Of a DNA stretch of 64,000 bases, positions 10,843 through 22,200 are shown in pieces; position 1 is the first letter of the stretch, and the number at the start of each line of letters is the position of its first letter. The notes beneath the pieces are model-generated. The model was not told the DNA's origin. It worked only from the letters and a program-made list of their open reading frames with translations, and searched no databases. Origin of the DNA: Adiantum capillus-veneris (taxonomy: Eukaryota > Streptophyta > Polypodiopsida > Polypodiales > Pteridaceae). The translations under genes and the position numbers were made by a program. The DNA lies in contig CM043970.1 of the NCBI GenBank assembly GCA_014529385.2, positions 45,224,279 to 45,288,278 on the forward strand, given 5' to 3'.

Positions 10843-12439
10843 GTGGTATCAAAGTGTGCTTTTCTGAAAGCATACTGGTCCTACCAAAGAGTAGACAAAG
10901 CAAGGTGGCGCTTCCAAAAAATTTATTCGAAGTAGCTTCGAGTCCCGACCTCGGACTTATTAGGCACTCCTACCGTTCATACATCGCGCATCGGGCGCGC
11001 TTCCGTCTTCACCGTTCATGTCTTACAGGACATAAGCCATTAAGATCACTTGCAATAGAAGGATCAAGATTTGGTTCGAGCTGCTATTTTTCTTAGATGC
11101 AGTGTTGGATGTCTATAGCTACCAAGCCGCTCACTCCAAGGACTTGGCAAGCTTTCAAGAAAAATAATTTTCCCGAAGTTATATGGTTTCTGACATCTTT
11201 CTTTGGAGTGCAACTTCTGGCAGAGTGGAGTATCCTAAAATGCTTGCCATGGAAACCCTAGCAGATTATAACTTGATATTTCTCGACATCCCTCCGCAGG
11301 TGTCTCTAGTTGATAACCCCAGAGGTTTGATGTGATTGCTATGTCTTGGGACTACCATCACCGCCAGAGGAACAGTTCTGTCCAAGAGCTGATGGACCAT
11401 GACGTGGTCGGCTACGACCTTATCGAAGGAACCTAACCTTAAATTTTTTTTGTGCAGGTTTCAGGACGAAAAGTCAATCCACTTTTTGGGCTTGGCTGAT
11501 GTTGACATAAGTTTGAGTTCTATTTGAGAACTTGTTTGGTGATCTTGTTTGAAATTTGTTTGAAATGGATGGTATCTGTTGTGACACTGTCTTGGTGCTG
11601 ATTTAAACTGTTTCACTCTGGTTTTAATAATGGTTTCATTGATTGGTGATTTTTACTCCCGGATGGAGAAGTGAGAAATACTATTTTGGTATTGTTTGAA
11701 CCTCGGAACAACGCAGGTCGATGTCTGGGGAGTGTTTTGTTGTATGTTTGAAAACCTGAAACGACGCAGGCCGATGTCTGAGGAGCATTCTGTTGTATGC
11801 TAGAAAACCTCTGAACGACGTCGACCGATGCCTGGGGAGAGTTTGGTTGTATGCTTGAATCTCCAAGCGAGGTAGACCGGTCCGGGGAGCGTTTGGTTGT
11901 ACAGTCCTTTGAGCTCATGGCCCACACCTTTTTAGGTTATTTGCGGGGGGAGTGACGAGGTAGTCGTTAAGTAGCTTCATGCCGCAAACCGTTTGTCTCG
12001 GGAGAGTGCTCAGCGGGGATGTTTGTTGTGTCTTGTAACGTGCATATGTGAGCATTTGTGTTGCATTGTGATGTGCCAACTACTGAATATTCCTAATTGG
12101 ATGAGATTACCTGGGTATGTAATCTTAGTGCATCAAGACACCCGTGGAAGATCAGTGCGGTCTGGGTGTGATGGCTAATTTTACTACGCCAGAATATCAA
12201 GAGTTCCGATCTTGACGAAAGGAGAAGCAAACTCCTTAACAAAAGAGCCAAAAGGAGAGGCTAACTCCTTGACAAAAGAGGCGAGAGGAGAAGCTAACTC
12301 CTTAACAAAAAGAAAAGAGCAAACTGATTGTCCCTCGGATTGTCCCTCGGAATGTCCCAAGGAAATTTTTGAGCTAACTTAAGTTGTTTTGCAGATATTT
12401 TGTGATCGCGCACGATTACTCTCTTTCAAGAAGGGGGGA

Positions 12440-13117
12440 TGTCACAAACTGCTGACGTGTCAAGTCTAAGAGCAAAGCCAACCTTCAGATCATGGCCAAG
12501 GGGCCTAAACCCTAAGAAGAACAAGCAACAGCAGAAGAAGAAGTCCTACCAACTTATGGGACCCCGTCCGATGGGGCCCAAGTGACATAAACGCATATAA
12601 ATAAAACAGGACCCACACACACAGCTTGGATTTTTTGCTGACTACTGACGTGGCAGAATTGTACTAATTTTCATGTTTCACGCTAACTATATTACCGTGG
12701 CAGCTTGTACGTATTTCCGCGATTTGCACTCTACTCACACGACAGTTGAACGAATTTCTATGATTTACACTGGTAGCTTTTAGGCATTTCTTTTGGACCA
12801 GATGCTTTTGAGCTAGAGGGCTTTTCATGTAAAGTGCTTTTGGGGCCTAGGGCCTTTAAATATGAGGCCATGGGCTCATTCTCTGGCATGCTTTTGAACG
12901 AAGGTGTAGAGGATGGAGTATCTGCTTGTACTGTGTTGATGCAATATAAAGAAATACCAAAAGGGGCACCAAGGTTTGGGGCCAATACTCTTTGGGGTGG
13001 AATTTCGCGACTCCCTATCGCGTGTGCTCTCTCTCTCTCTCTTTCAGTTGAGTCGTTATTGAAGTGCTTAAAGTCTACTTAGTATGTTCTTTTCTATTGG
13101 CAACCCGTTTTGTGACA
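12440..13117 (+). repeat. Family A LTR 3
   Basis: 678 bp, TGTCACAAACTGC start and TTTGTGACA end, followed by a decayed primer site (GGTATCAGAGT). Confidence 0.82.
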
Positions 13118-14692
13118 GAGGTATCAGAGTGTGCTATTTTGAAAACATACTGATCCTACCAAAGAGGAGACAGAGCAAGGTGGCGCTTCCAAAAAAATTA
13201 TTCGAAGTAGCTTCGGGTCCCGACCTTGGACTTATTAGGCACTCCCACCCTTCATGCATCACGCATCGGGCGCGCTCCCGTCTTCACCGCTCATGTCTTA
13301 TAGGGCATAAGCCATTAAGATCGCTTTCAATAGAGGGATCAAGATTTGTTTCAAGCTATTGTTTTTCTCAGATGCAGTGGTGGATGTCTATAGCTGCCAA
13401 GCCGCTCACTCAAAGGACTTGGCAAGCTTTCAAGAAAACAATTTGCCCTAAGTTATATGGTTTCTGACATCTTTCTTTGAAGTGAAACTTCTGGTTGAGT
13501 GGGGTATCCTGAAATGCTTTCCATGGAAACCCTAGCAGATTATAACTTGAAATTTCTCGACATACCTCAGCAGGTGTCTCTTGTTAATAACCTTAGAGGT
13601 TTGATGTGATTGCTATGTCTTGGGACTACCATCGCTGCCACAGGAACACTGTCTGTCCAAGAGCTGATGGACTATGCTGTGGTCGGCTACGACCTTATCA
13701 AAGGAACCTAACCCTAAAAAAAAAAAAATCAGTTATCAAGACGGAAAGTCAATCGGCTTTTTAAGCTCGATTGATGTCGAGATTGCTTTTTAAGTTTACA
13801 TTCTATTTGAGAACTTGTTTGGTGATCTTGGTTGAAATTTGTTTGAAATGGATGGTATCTGTTTTGAACATGTCTCGGTGCCGATTTGAACTGTTTGACT
13901 CTGGTTTTAATACTAGTTTCATTGATTGGTGATTCTTATTCACGGATGGAGAAGTGAGAAATATTGTTTTGGTATTGTTTGAACCTCGGAAAGATGCAAG
14001 CCAATGCTTGGGGAGCGCTTCGTTGTATATTTGACAACCTTGGGAGGATGCAAGCCGATGTCTGGGGAGCGTTCTGTTGTATGCTAGAAAACCTCCGAAT
14101 GACGCAGGCCGATGGCTGGGGAGCGTTTGGTTGTATGCTTGAACCTCCAAGAGACGCAGACTGCGGTGTGGGGAGCGTTTGGTTGTACATTCCTCTGAGC
14201 TCATGGACCGGACCTTTTTAGGTTATTTGCAGGGGGGAGTGACGAGGTAGTCGTTGAGTAGCTTCATACTGCAGACCGTTTGTCTCGGGGGAGTGCTCAG
14301 CGGCACTGTTTTTTGTGTCTTGTAACATGCATATGTGAGCATTTGTGTTGCATTGTGATGTGTCAACTACTGAATATTCCTAATTCAATGAGACTGTCTG
14401 GGTATGTAATCTTAGTGCATCAAGACACCCGTGGATGATCAGTGCGGTCAAGATGTGATGTCTAATTTTACTACGCCGGAATATCAAGAGTTCTTATCTG
14501 GACGAAAGGAGAAGCCAACTCCTTAACAAAAGAGCCGAAAGGAGAAACCAACTCCTTAACAAAAGAGAAAGAGCAAACTAATTCTCCCTCGGATTGTCCC
14601 TCGGAATGTCCCTCGGAAATTTTTGAGCTAACTTGAGTTGTTTTGCAGATATGATGTAATCGCGGATGATTACTCTCTTTCAAGAAGGGGGA

Positions 14693-15378
14693 TGTCACAA
14701 ACTGCTGACGTGTCAAGTCAGTGAAGAGCAAAGCAAACCTTCAAATCATGGCTGAGGGGCCTAAACCCTAAGAAGAACAAGCAACAGTAGAAGAAGAAGT
14801 CCTATCAACTTATGGGACCCTGTCCGATGGGGCCCAAGTGACATAAAGGCATATAAATAAAGCAGGACCACACACACACACACACAACCCGGATTTTTCA
14901 TTGACTGCGAACGTGGTAGAATTGTACGGATTTCCGCGTTTCACGCTGACTGTGCTGACGTAGCATCCTGTACGAATTTCCGAGATTTGTGTTGTTGACG
15001 TGGTAGTTGTATGGATTTTCGTGATTCACGCTGGCAGCTTTTGGGTATTGCTTTTGGACAAGATGCTTTCAAGTTTGAAGGCTTTTCATGTAAACTGCTT
15101 TTGGGGCCTAGGGCCTTTAAATATGAGGCCATGGACCCATTCTCTGACATGCTTCTGGATGAAGGTGCAGAGGATGGAGTACCGGCTTGTGCTGTGTTGA
15201 TGCAATATAAAGAAATATCGAAAGGGGCGCCAAGGTTTGGGGCCAATACTCTCTGGGGTGGAATTTCGCCACGCCGTTTCGCATGTGCTCTTACTCTCTC
15301 ATTTGAGTTGTTATTGAAGTGCTAAAAGTCTGTTCAATCTGGTCTTTTCTATTGGCACGTGGTGCCCGTTTTGTGACA
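14693..15378 (+). repeat. Family A LTR 4, right end of the array
   Basis: 686 bp. It contains a CA microsatellite near 14874-14886 and ends TTTGTGACA at 15378. No primer site follows; the sequence passes straight into the hairpin element. Confidence 0.82.
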
Positions 15379-15383
15379 AACCG

Positions 15384-15470
15384 CATGGCGACCGACGGAG
15401 GCCGGGAGCCATGGTGGGAGCACATTATTTCAGGGAATGGCCACTGCATGGCCATTCCCGGCCGTCTGTC
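15384..15470. repeat. Right arm of the split foldback hairpin
   Basis: 15424-15459 is the inverted match of 7725-7760. The intervening part (15384-15423) would have been the loop of the hairpin before the LTR array inserted. The downstream flank ends in a GGAGGGGGGCCAGTGGAGCA segment that resembles the flank after the second hairpin (about 15940). Confidence 0.72.
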
Positions 15471-15794
15471 GGGCGGAGGGGGGCCAGTGGAGCATTGCAA
15501 CATTGTAGTATAGAAGCAATACAGTGGGCATTGTAAAACTGCAGTAGGACAACAACCCAAGTCCAATTGCGAGTCGGCTGCAACACAGATTTTGTGTGCT
15601 GAGGTGGTGCAATCTTGTCGGCTGCAAGACAGATTTCGTGTGTTGATCTGGAGAAAAATGATAGGCTTGAATGGCTTAATGTTCTGCATGCTGACCTGCC
15701 ATACATCCAGCAGCTACAGATCCTTATTCTTGTGTGGAATTGACAGTAAACGGAGGGCGGAGATCTGTAGCCCCCCGACGCCCGATTGTGACGG
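15471..15794. other. Noncoding stretch between hairpins
   Basis: No gene. A segment with GTCGGCTGCAAxACAGATTT occurs twice about 45 bp apart (near 15570 and 15613), a small tandem duplication. Open frames on either strand here have no recognisable product. Confidence 0.4.
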
Positions 15795-15921
15795 TGTAGG
15801 GAAAGGACTGCTAGTGTCCTTTCCCATGAATAATGGCGACTAGCTGGCTCTCGGCGGGGAGCTGGGAGCCAGTGCTGTGAGCCATTATTCATGGGAAAGG
15901 ACACTAGCAGTCCTCTCCCAG
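15795..15921. repeat. Long near-perfect hairpin, same family as the split one
   Basis: The left arm 15797-15837 pairs with 15881-15920 with one mismatch and one bulge. The 43-nt centre folds again (CTGGCTC facing GAGCCAG). Each arm is itself palindromic (GGGAAAGGAC facing GTCCTTTCCC). The arm resembles that of the split hairpin (both start GGTGTAGGGAA and end ATAATGG). It could be a foldback MITE or an RNA hairpin precursor; the sequence alone does not decide. Confidence 0.75.
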
Positions 15922-16292
15922 TCGTCAAATATCCAGGGAGAGGGGGGCCAAGTAGCAATCTACTGTATGGACTTTCTCAAATCAGAACAAGCAATCAACT
16001 CTATCGGGGATGATTCTACACCAAGCTATTTGGAAGTTGTCAAGGGCATGTATACAAGGTGTTATAAGCAAGAAGAAAGTTTGGATCCTGTCCTGCTAAT
16101 GCTCCTCTCTTTGAGCTAGTCCACCGTTCTCTAGTACTTCTCCATCCTCAACCCTTTAACAAGAGAGAGAGATTATGCTAGGAGAGTGCCATGGTTGAAA
16201 TGTCCTGCTTTGGAATTGTTGTAGAGGGCACATATATACACAAGAAGTTTTGGACAAATTCTCACAATAATTCCCACATTGTGACTTACCTC

Positions 16293-16445
16293 AACATCAT
16301 GAGCTTCTGGAAGGGAGGCACTGCATACCTAGCTAGGTACGATTGGGGGCAGGGAACCGCCGGCCCGATGGTGGGGCTGGTGGTCCTCTGCCCCCAATCA
16401 TATCTAGCTAGGTATGCGGTGCCTCTCAAGCAGAAGCTCATGATG
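16293..16445. repeat. Long hairpin with mismatched 62-bp stem
   Basis: 16293-16353 pairs with 16385-16446 with roughly nine mismatches, leaving a 30-nt GC-rich loop. Mismatches cluster in one 5-nt internal loop plus scattered single positions, which is the layout of a plant microRNA precursor. The left arm contains the exact palindrome TACCTAGCTAGGTA. No known plant microRNA sequence was recognised. Confidence 0.65.
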
Positions 16446-16446
16446 T

Positions 16447-17392
16447 TATGCATCCTATGAAAAACACTAAAAAAGACTCCGTTTCCTACATGAGAAAATT
16501 TCTAAATCTTCTTGTGATAATATAGTCCGTCTAGCTACAAAAGAGTGCTGCCATAGTTGAACAACCCTCAATTGATCTGATTTCTCATTTTAAAGCCTTG
16601 ATGGTTCCCACCCTTTTTATTATATTCTCTCTCATCAAGGAAGCCCGTCCAACCTCCGATCCTTGCCTAAACTTGTTCACCCTCGATTCAGATGGCAATC
16701 TTGGTTCAAGAAATTTGGCAAGTATCTAGTCCTCAAATAGGCTCCATATGATCCAGTGTTGTAGTACATCCCTTCCTCACCGACTATGAGATGACTCCTT
16801 CACTTTTTTTCATTGCTAAGAGGGCTCCCCCATAGTCCCCCTAAGGGCTTTCAAGTTTGAGGGCCCTCTGGTTTCTATAGGGCCCTTCAAATAATGTGAA
16901 GGTCCCCATAATCCCACGCGAAACGTTGGAAATAGGATGGAAAAAGGGCTATAGCAAGTGATCATGCACTTCTGACCTTTTGTAGCCCACCTAAAGGATG
17001 ATCAGGGTGGTTTAGGCACCCCCTACCTAAAATGTAGCAATCGCTACCAATTTGCCACTATTTCTTTGGATAAGGGTGCCACAAAAGTAAAGAAAAAAGC
17101 TTATGGAACACCCATATACATTTTAAAGGGCCCTCTACAAACACCCTTTAGAAATAGGTGAACAAATGCAGCTAGTTGGTAGCTTTGGCATATCTCTTGA
17201 TTCCTTGATGTCTTGAGTGGGCTATCACTTTAAGTACCACGACATTCTCGCATACGAGAGAAGAAGAAGAGAGTTTTAACGTCATAGGAAACTATCCCAA
17301 GAGACCTTAAAGATCTATCCGACGAGGAGAGTTGGACTCAAGACCTGTTATTCAAGAGGGAAAATGGCATAACCAATCTACCACACGGGTGC
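16447..17392. other. Intergenic, nothing coding recognised
   Basis: Noncoding. A short inverted repeat lies at about 16857-16893 (TTTGAGGGCCCT facing AGGGCCCTTCAAA). No gene was recognised. Confidence 0.4.

Positions 17393-17474
<82 letters not shown>
17393..17474. repeat. GT/GA compound microsatellite
   Basis: About 20 GT repeats followed by about 20 GA repeats, the same order as at 7349-7490. Confidence 0.9.
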
Positions 17475-17477
<3 letters not shown>

Positions 17478-18143
17478 GAAATGTTATATTAAACGTCTTC
17501 AAAAGGCCAAAATGACCTCTGAGACCAAAAGTTACATCCCAATAAAATCTGATACTCCGCCTGGAAAGCTATGAAAATAGAAAATGAACAAAAAATCTAA
17601 AACCTAGGTCTGTCACACATTGATGGGTAGGTGGGAGGCGTAATAGAGTAACCTATCATATTCCAAAATTGCCACATTTTAATCTGAAATTATGCTTTGC
17701 TTATTTACTCCATTTGTAGAGTGAAGAGTGCAAACCAACTTATGAGGAGTGACCACAATAGCTGCACATACAACAAAGCATGTCTCGCGACCATAGCTGC
17801 CTATTCAGAGGAGAAAGCCAAATGAACTAAGACTTACAATTTACACCAACACCATATGATAATTTTCCAATACAAATATTGACAAATCGATCATCCTGAT
17901 TACAATTTCCCTCATTCGAGAGCTTAATCAATATAGAAACAATTGAAGCCCAGTCCAATGAGGCCCTTACAACGGTTCCTTCTGTACAATTAAATGTGCA
18001 AGCAGTTAATTCTTCTATACATCCAATATTTTGTACAGTTTCATTTTGACTTTAATAGTATAAAATTGTCTTTACACATTACCCTTCATGAGCCGGATAG
18101 TCCTTGGAAAACTTGGCTGTCTTTCTCATGCGCAAAGTTAACA
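17475..18143 (-). other. 3' flank / probable 3' UTR of the E1-alpha gene
   Basis: AT-rich, noncoding. It follows the TAA of the E1-alpha gene on the minus strand, so its right part should be 3' UTR; the polyadenylation site was not fixed. Confidence 0.4.
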
Positions 18144-19257
18144 TTATGTTAGCGGAACATCAGCCGGATAGTCCTTTGTAAACTTGCGCACAATTGCACG
18201 AGTCTGCTGCTCTTGATCTTTGAGATTTTGCGGTACAACATCATACACATCTTCAAAAAGGTTAGATAATCCTGGTTTTTTCCTGGATTCTGCATTTTGA
18301 AGGGCTGACATCATCTGCAATACACACACTAGTTTCTTCAAGAACATGAAACCAACAAACAAATGGGGAATCTAAAACAAATGACAAAAGCAAGCGACCA
18401 TCGAGCACTACAAGTAGCATGATGTGCTATACCAAAAATGGTGAACAGCCAAACATCAAATACCTGTGCTCTCAGATCTTGTCGTAAAAGATCCTCATCC
18501 TCATCACACCACCATTGATTATTTTGTAGCCAAAGTCGAAGCCTTGCAACTGGGTCGCGCCTGGTTCGCCAATGTTCGATCTCTTCCACACTACGGTATT
18601 TGGAAGAGTCATCCGATGTTGAGTGATGTCCCACACGATATGTGAGTGCCTGGAATGCTTAAACATATTAGGCAGAGCTCCTTACAACAAAGGACAAAGC
18701 CTGAGAACATCAAACAAAACTTCTGATCCCACCTCAATAAGAATGGGTCTAGACTCCTCGATGGCCATTTTGCGGGCGCTTTTTACAGCCAAATAAACAG
18801 CTAACGCATCATTCCCATCAACACGGATACTTCGGACTCCATAGGCTTGACCCTTTATGGCCACGCCATCGCCTGCACATCGCAAAAACTCACAACATGT
18901 TACATCGCTTCAAAAGCGTGAGCGATATGCACATAAGTACTATGCTCCATTGATAAAGAAGAGAGTGTACTTCGAAACTGCTCCGAAGTTGGTGTGCTGA
19001 TTGCCCATCCATTATTACGGCAGATAAACAACACGGGGGCTTCTAGAACAGCTGCAAAGTTCATTGCAGCATGGAAATCACCCTGCAAAAAAATGTGAAG
19101 GTCTTTAATAAATAGAAGCTATGTCTTCTATAATCAAATTCCTCTACAAAAGCTTACCTCACTAGTTCCTCCATCACCGAAGTATGTCACCGCACAAGAA
19201 CCTGCCTTGTCCACCTTCAAAGCATAAGCAGCCCCAACCGCTTGTGGTAATTGGGTA
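18144..19257 (-). CDS. BCKDHA: E1-alpha exons 5-9
   Basis: Exons 19257-19158, 19082-18971, 18872-18733, 18649-18464 and 18314-18144 with introns of 75, 98, 83 and 149 bp. They hold [13 protein letters not shown], the GDG...NN cofactor motif split across exons 5 and 6, [22 protein letters not shown], the phosphorylation loop in exon 8, and the C-terminal helix region ending in ADVPLT before TAA at 18146-18144. Confidence 0.93.
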
Positions 19258-22200
19258 CTAAATATGCCACAAAAAGAATGTTACTAAGCAAATAATATAC
19301 AATTTTTGACTCACGCAGTCCTAGATGAATTCAGGAAAGTCGTGTTCACATATAAAGAGAAGTGCGTGCTAGCTATGAACTTCTCATAGTCATCCACAAG
19401 ACAATGTAATCATATACATCTCTCCAACAGTGGATGCAGCGCTAGGTAGTGGAGAGCATCGTTTTTTCCAGATGCGTCTGATTAGGCAACCATACTCCCG
19501 GACGCGTCCGAATCCGATTGACGTATGATTGAGTTTTTCAGCCTTTATCTTTTTACTCTATCTTCTAACTACTCATATGACGATGATGAGGAACTCACCA
19601 CTCGAAATACAAAGACCAAGGATGCTTCTATCCTACTCTATCTAACTAATCTAAGGTAACTCTGTTGGTTTTCGTATGTGTTCACACTAGTCTAGGTACT
19701 CCTTCCCCAGCACAACGGCGCCAATGTCTGAGGGGGCTTTTACAACATGTGTCACATCTCACAAAGGGATGGTCCCAAGAATAGAATGTCAATCTTAGGA
19801 AACAAGTGATTCGAGGCTCCATTTTAATTTGGCCTCTTCATTTTGTTTTTGCCTAGGTTCTAAAATTTTCAATGGTGTTTCACTCCATTGTATGGTTTTG
19901 TGCACCTTTGTAACCTTTCAAGTGTCATATAAAGGCTGTCCCCTGTGTCAACCATTTCCTCTATGTGCTGCAAAAAACAACGTTGAAAAGTTGGAGCCTG
20001 CCACCGGGAGACCCATCAAATATGAGCTCCACCTGCTGATCCTGAGACCCCATATGCATGACCAATAAAGCACGGGAGATCTTCTCATCGAGCCAATGCT
20101 GCAAGCTAAAAGCTCACTGAGGGATGGGATCATGTTTTGGTAGAATATAGCGACCAATACACACCATGTACTCTAAAGGAAATGGTAGCCCCTGGAATCT
20201 TACATAAAACCACCATCACTCACCCCGCCTGCTGATCCTGAGACTCCGTATGCATGATCAAAACTTAATGTGAGAGGAAAGCACGGCAGATCTTCTCATC
20301 AAGCCAACATTGCAAGCTACAAGGCTAGTGATCGTGTCTTGAGTAGAATACAGCGACCAATACACACCATGTACTCTAAAGGGAACAATAGCCCCTGGAG
20401 TTTGACAATGTCAGAGGACGGGCACCACGTGCCAATAGAAAAGAACGGACTAAACAACTTTAAGCACTTCAAATAACAACTGAACTGAAAAAGATGCACG
20501 ACACGAGACGGGGAGTGGCGAAGTTCCACCCCCAGAGAGCACTCACCCTCTCAGTATTTCTTTATTATTGCTGATTCGCAAAGTACAACAACCAGGGAGC
20601 ACCTCCTATGCAATCTGCGCGCTAAAGAGTGCCAAAGAGGGCCCCCAAGGCTCATCATATTTACAGGCCCAAAGCCTAATAGCATCAAATATGAAAAGCT
20701 GACCCCAACAAAACACTTTTTGGATTTTCCTAAAAATCTACCGTGAATTGCGGAACGTCCGTACAGGTGTCACATCATCATATTTTTCGGTGCAAAGTCT
20801 TCTGAGTGTGTTCTGCTTTATTTTTAATGCCTTTATGTCACTTAGGCCCCATCAGACGGAGTCCCGTAAGTTGGTGGAAACTCTTCTTTAAAAATAGGCC
20901 ACTCGTCAAGACTTTGTAAGTCTGTAAAACTTCTACTTCTTCTGCTTGTAAAACTTCTACTTCTGCTGCTTCGTCAAGACTTTGTAAGTCTGTAAAACTT
21001 CTACTTCAGCTGCTTGTAAAACTTCTACTTCTTCTGCTGCTTCTTCTCAGGTTTTTGGCCCCTTGGCCGGCGTCTGAAGGTTGCCTCCGTTCTTCAGTGG
21101 CTTGACACATCAATAGTTTGTGACAGACCCCCTTCTTAGAACAAAGTAATCATCCGCGATTACAGCATATCTACAAAACAACTCACGTTAGCTGAAAAAT
21201 TTCCAAGGGTCATTCCGAGGAACAATCAGTTCGCGCTTTTTTTTTGTTTTGTTAAGGAGTTGGCTTCTTCTTTCGGCTCTTTTGATACAATGCAACACAA
21301 ATGCTCACATATGCATGTTACAAGACACAACGAACAGCACCGCTGAGCACTCCCCCGAGACAAACAGTCTACAGTATAAAGCTACTCAACGACTACCTCA
21401 TCACTCCCCCCGCAAATAACCTAAAAAGGTCCGAGCCATGAGCTCAGAGGACTGTACAACCAAACGTTCCCCAAACCACAGCCTGCGTCGCTTGGAAGTT
21501 CTGTCACAAAACGGGAGCGTACACGAGCACTTGAAAATCTAAAAATTAAAATACTTTGCAAATGTGAGAGAAGGGAGAAGATCGACACAATATTGGGGAC
21601 CAGAAGATGGGCTGGTCCCCCCCCCGTTAAGAGTATTCTTTTATTCAGGGAGAACTCGTATACAAGCACGAGAACCAGAGGAAACCCCTCCGTTCTGTAA
21701 TCTTAGACCCGAAGGTCGTGCTTTCCCGTAAAGGGCTTGGGCACAAGGCCGTTCCTTCCCGTAAGGGACTTAGGCGCGAAGCCGTACTTTCCCGTAAGGG
21801 ACTTAGGCGTGAAGCCGTACTTCCCGTGAAGGGCCTTCCCGTAAGACGGGAGATTCCTGCAAAACAAACCGCACAAACATGCGACAACAATTCGTATGGC
21901 GAATCCACAATAGATACCTGTCGCTCTTGCGCGGGAAAAGCGACTTCCGTGCTTCGTAGTCTCGCGATCTCTTGCGGCAGAGTCTTCTCTTGCTGATGTT
22001 GGTACCTCCCGTGAGTGAGGGCATGTGGTGCTTTTATAGCTCCCTGGCCACGGCACGAATAACTGCTTGCGTAGAGATCGCGGCCGCTTTTTTTTTCTTC
22101 TTTTTTTTCTTTTTTTTTTTTTGCGCCGTTCTATCCAAAATAGGGAGAGAGAATTCGCTGGCTGGTTTTGTTGCTTTATCTTCTAAGTGGCTGCCCACTT

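Larger units (their letters stand above)
7770..15378 (+). mobile_element. Tandem family A LTR-retrotransposon array (4 LTRs, 3 internals)
   Basis: Four LTRs alternate with three internal regions in one orientation: LTRs 7770-8458, 10072-10842, 12440-13117 and 14693-15378; internals 8459-10071, 10843-12439 and 13118-14692. Each LTR starts TGTCACAAA and ends near TTTGTGACA. Each internal begins with a GGTATCAGAGC-type primer site and ends with the purine tract AGAAGGGGGGA. Shared LTRs are the expected product of unequal or ectopic LTR recombination. Internals hold only decayed gag: the [19 protein letters not shown] block near 8718-8800 and its copies near 11100-11160 and 13375-13435 match the gag of the family A copy at 34194-38190. 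No reverse transcriptase or integrase is seen. Flanking 5-mers (GGTCG and AACCG) do not match, so there is no clear target duplication. Confidence 0.88.

Noticed and set aside
15425-15958. 177-codon minus-strand frame over the hairpins
   Set aside because: It crosses both inverted arms, has no recognisable domain, and is explained by the hairpin sequence.
21703-22056. Open frames inside the gypsy LTRs (and copies at 27119-27472)
   Set aside because: They are identical in both LTRs because the LTRs are recent copies; they contain short KSLTGKYGF-like repeats from the LTR and no known domain.
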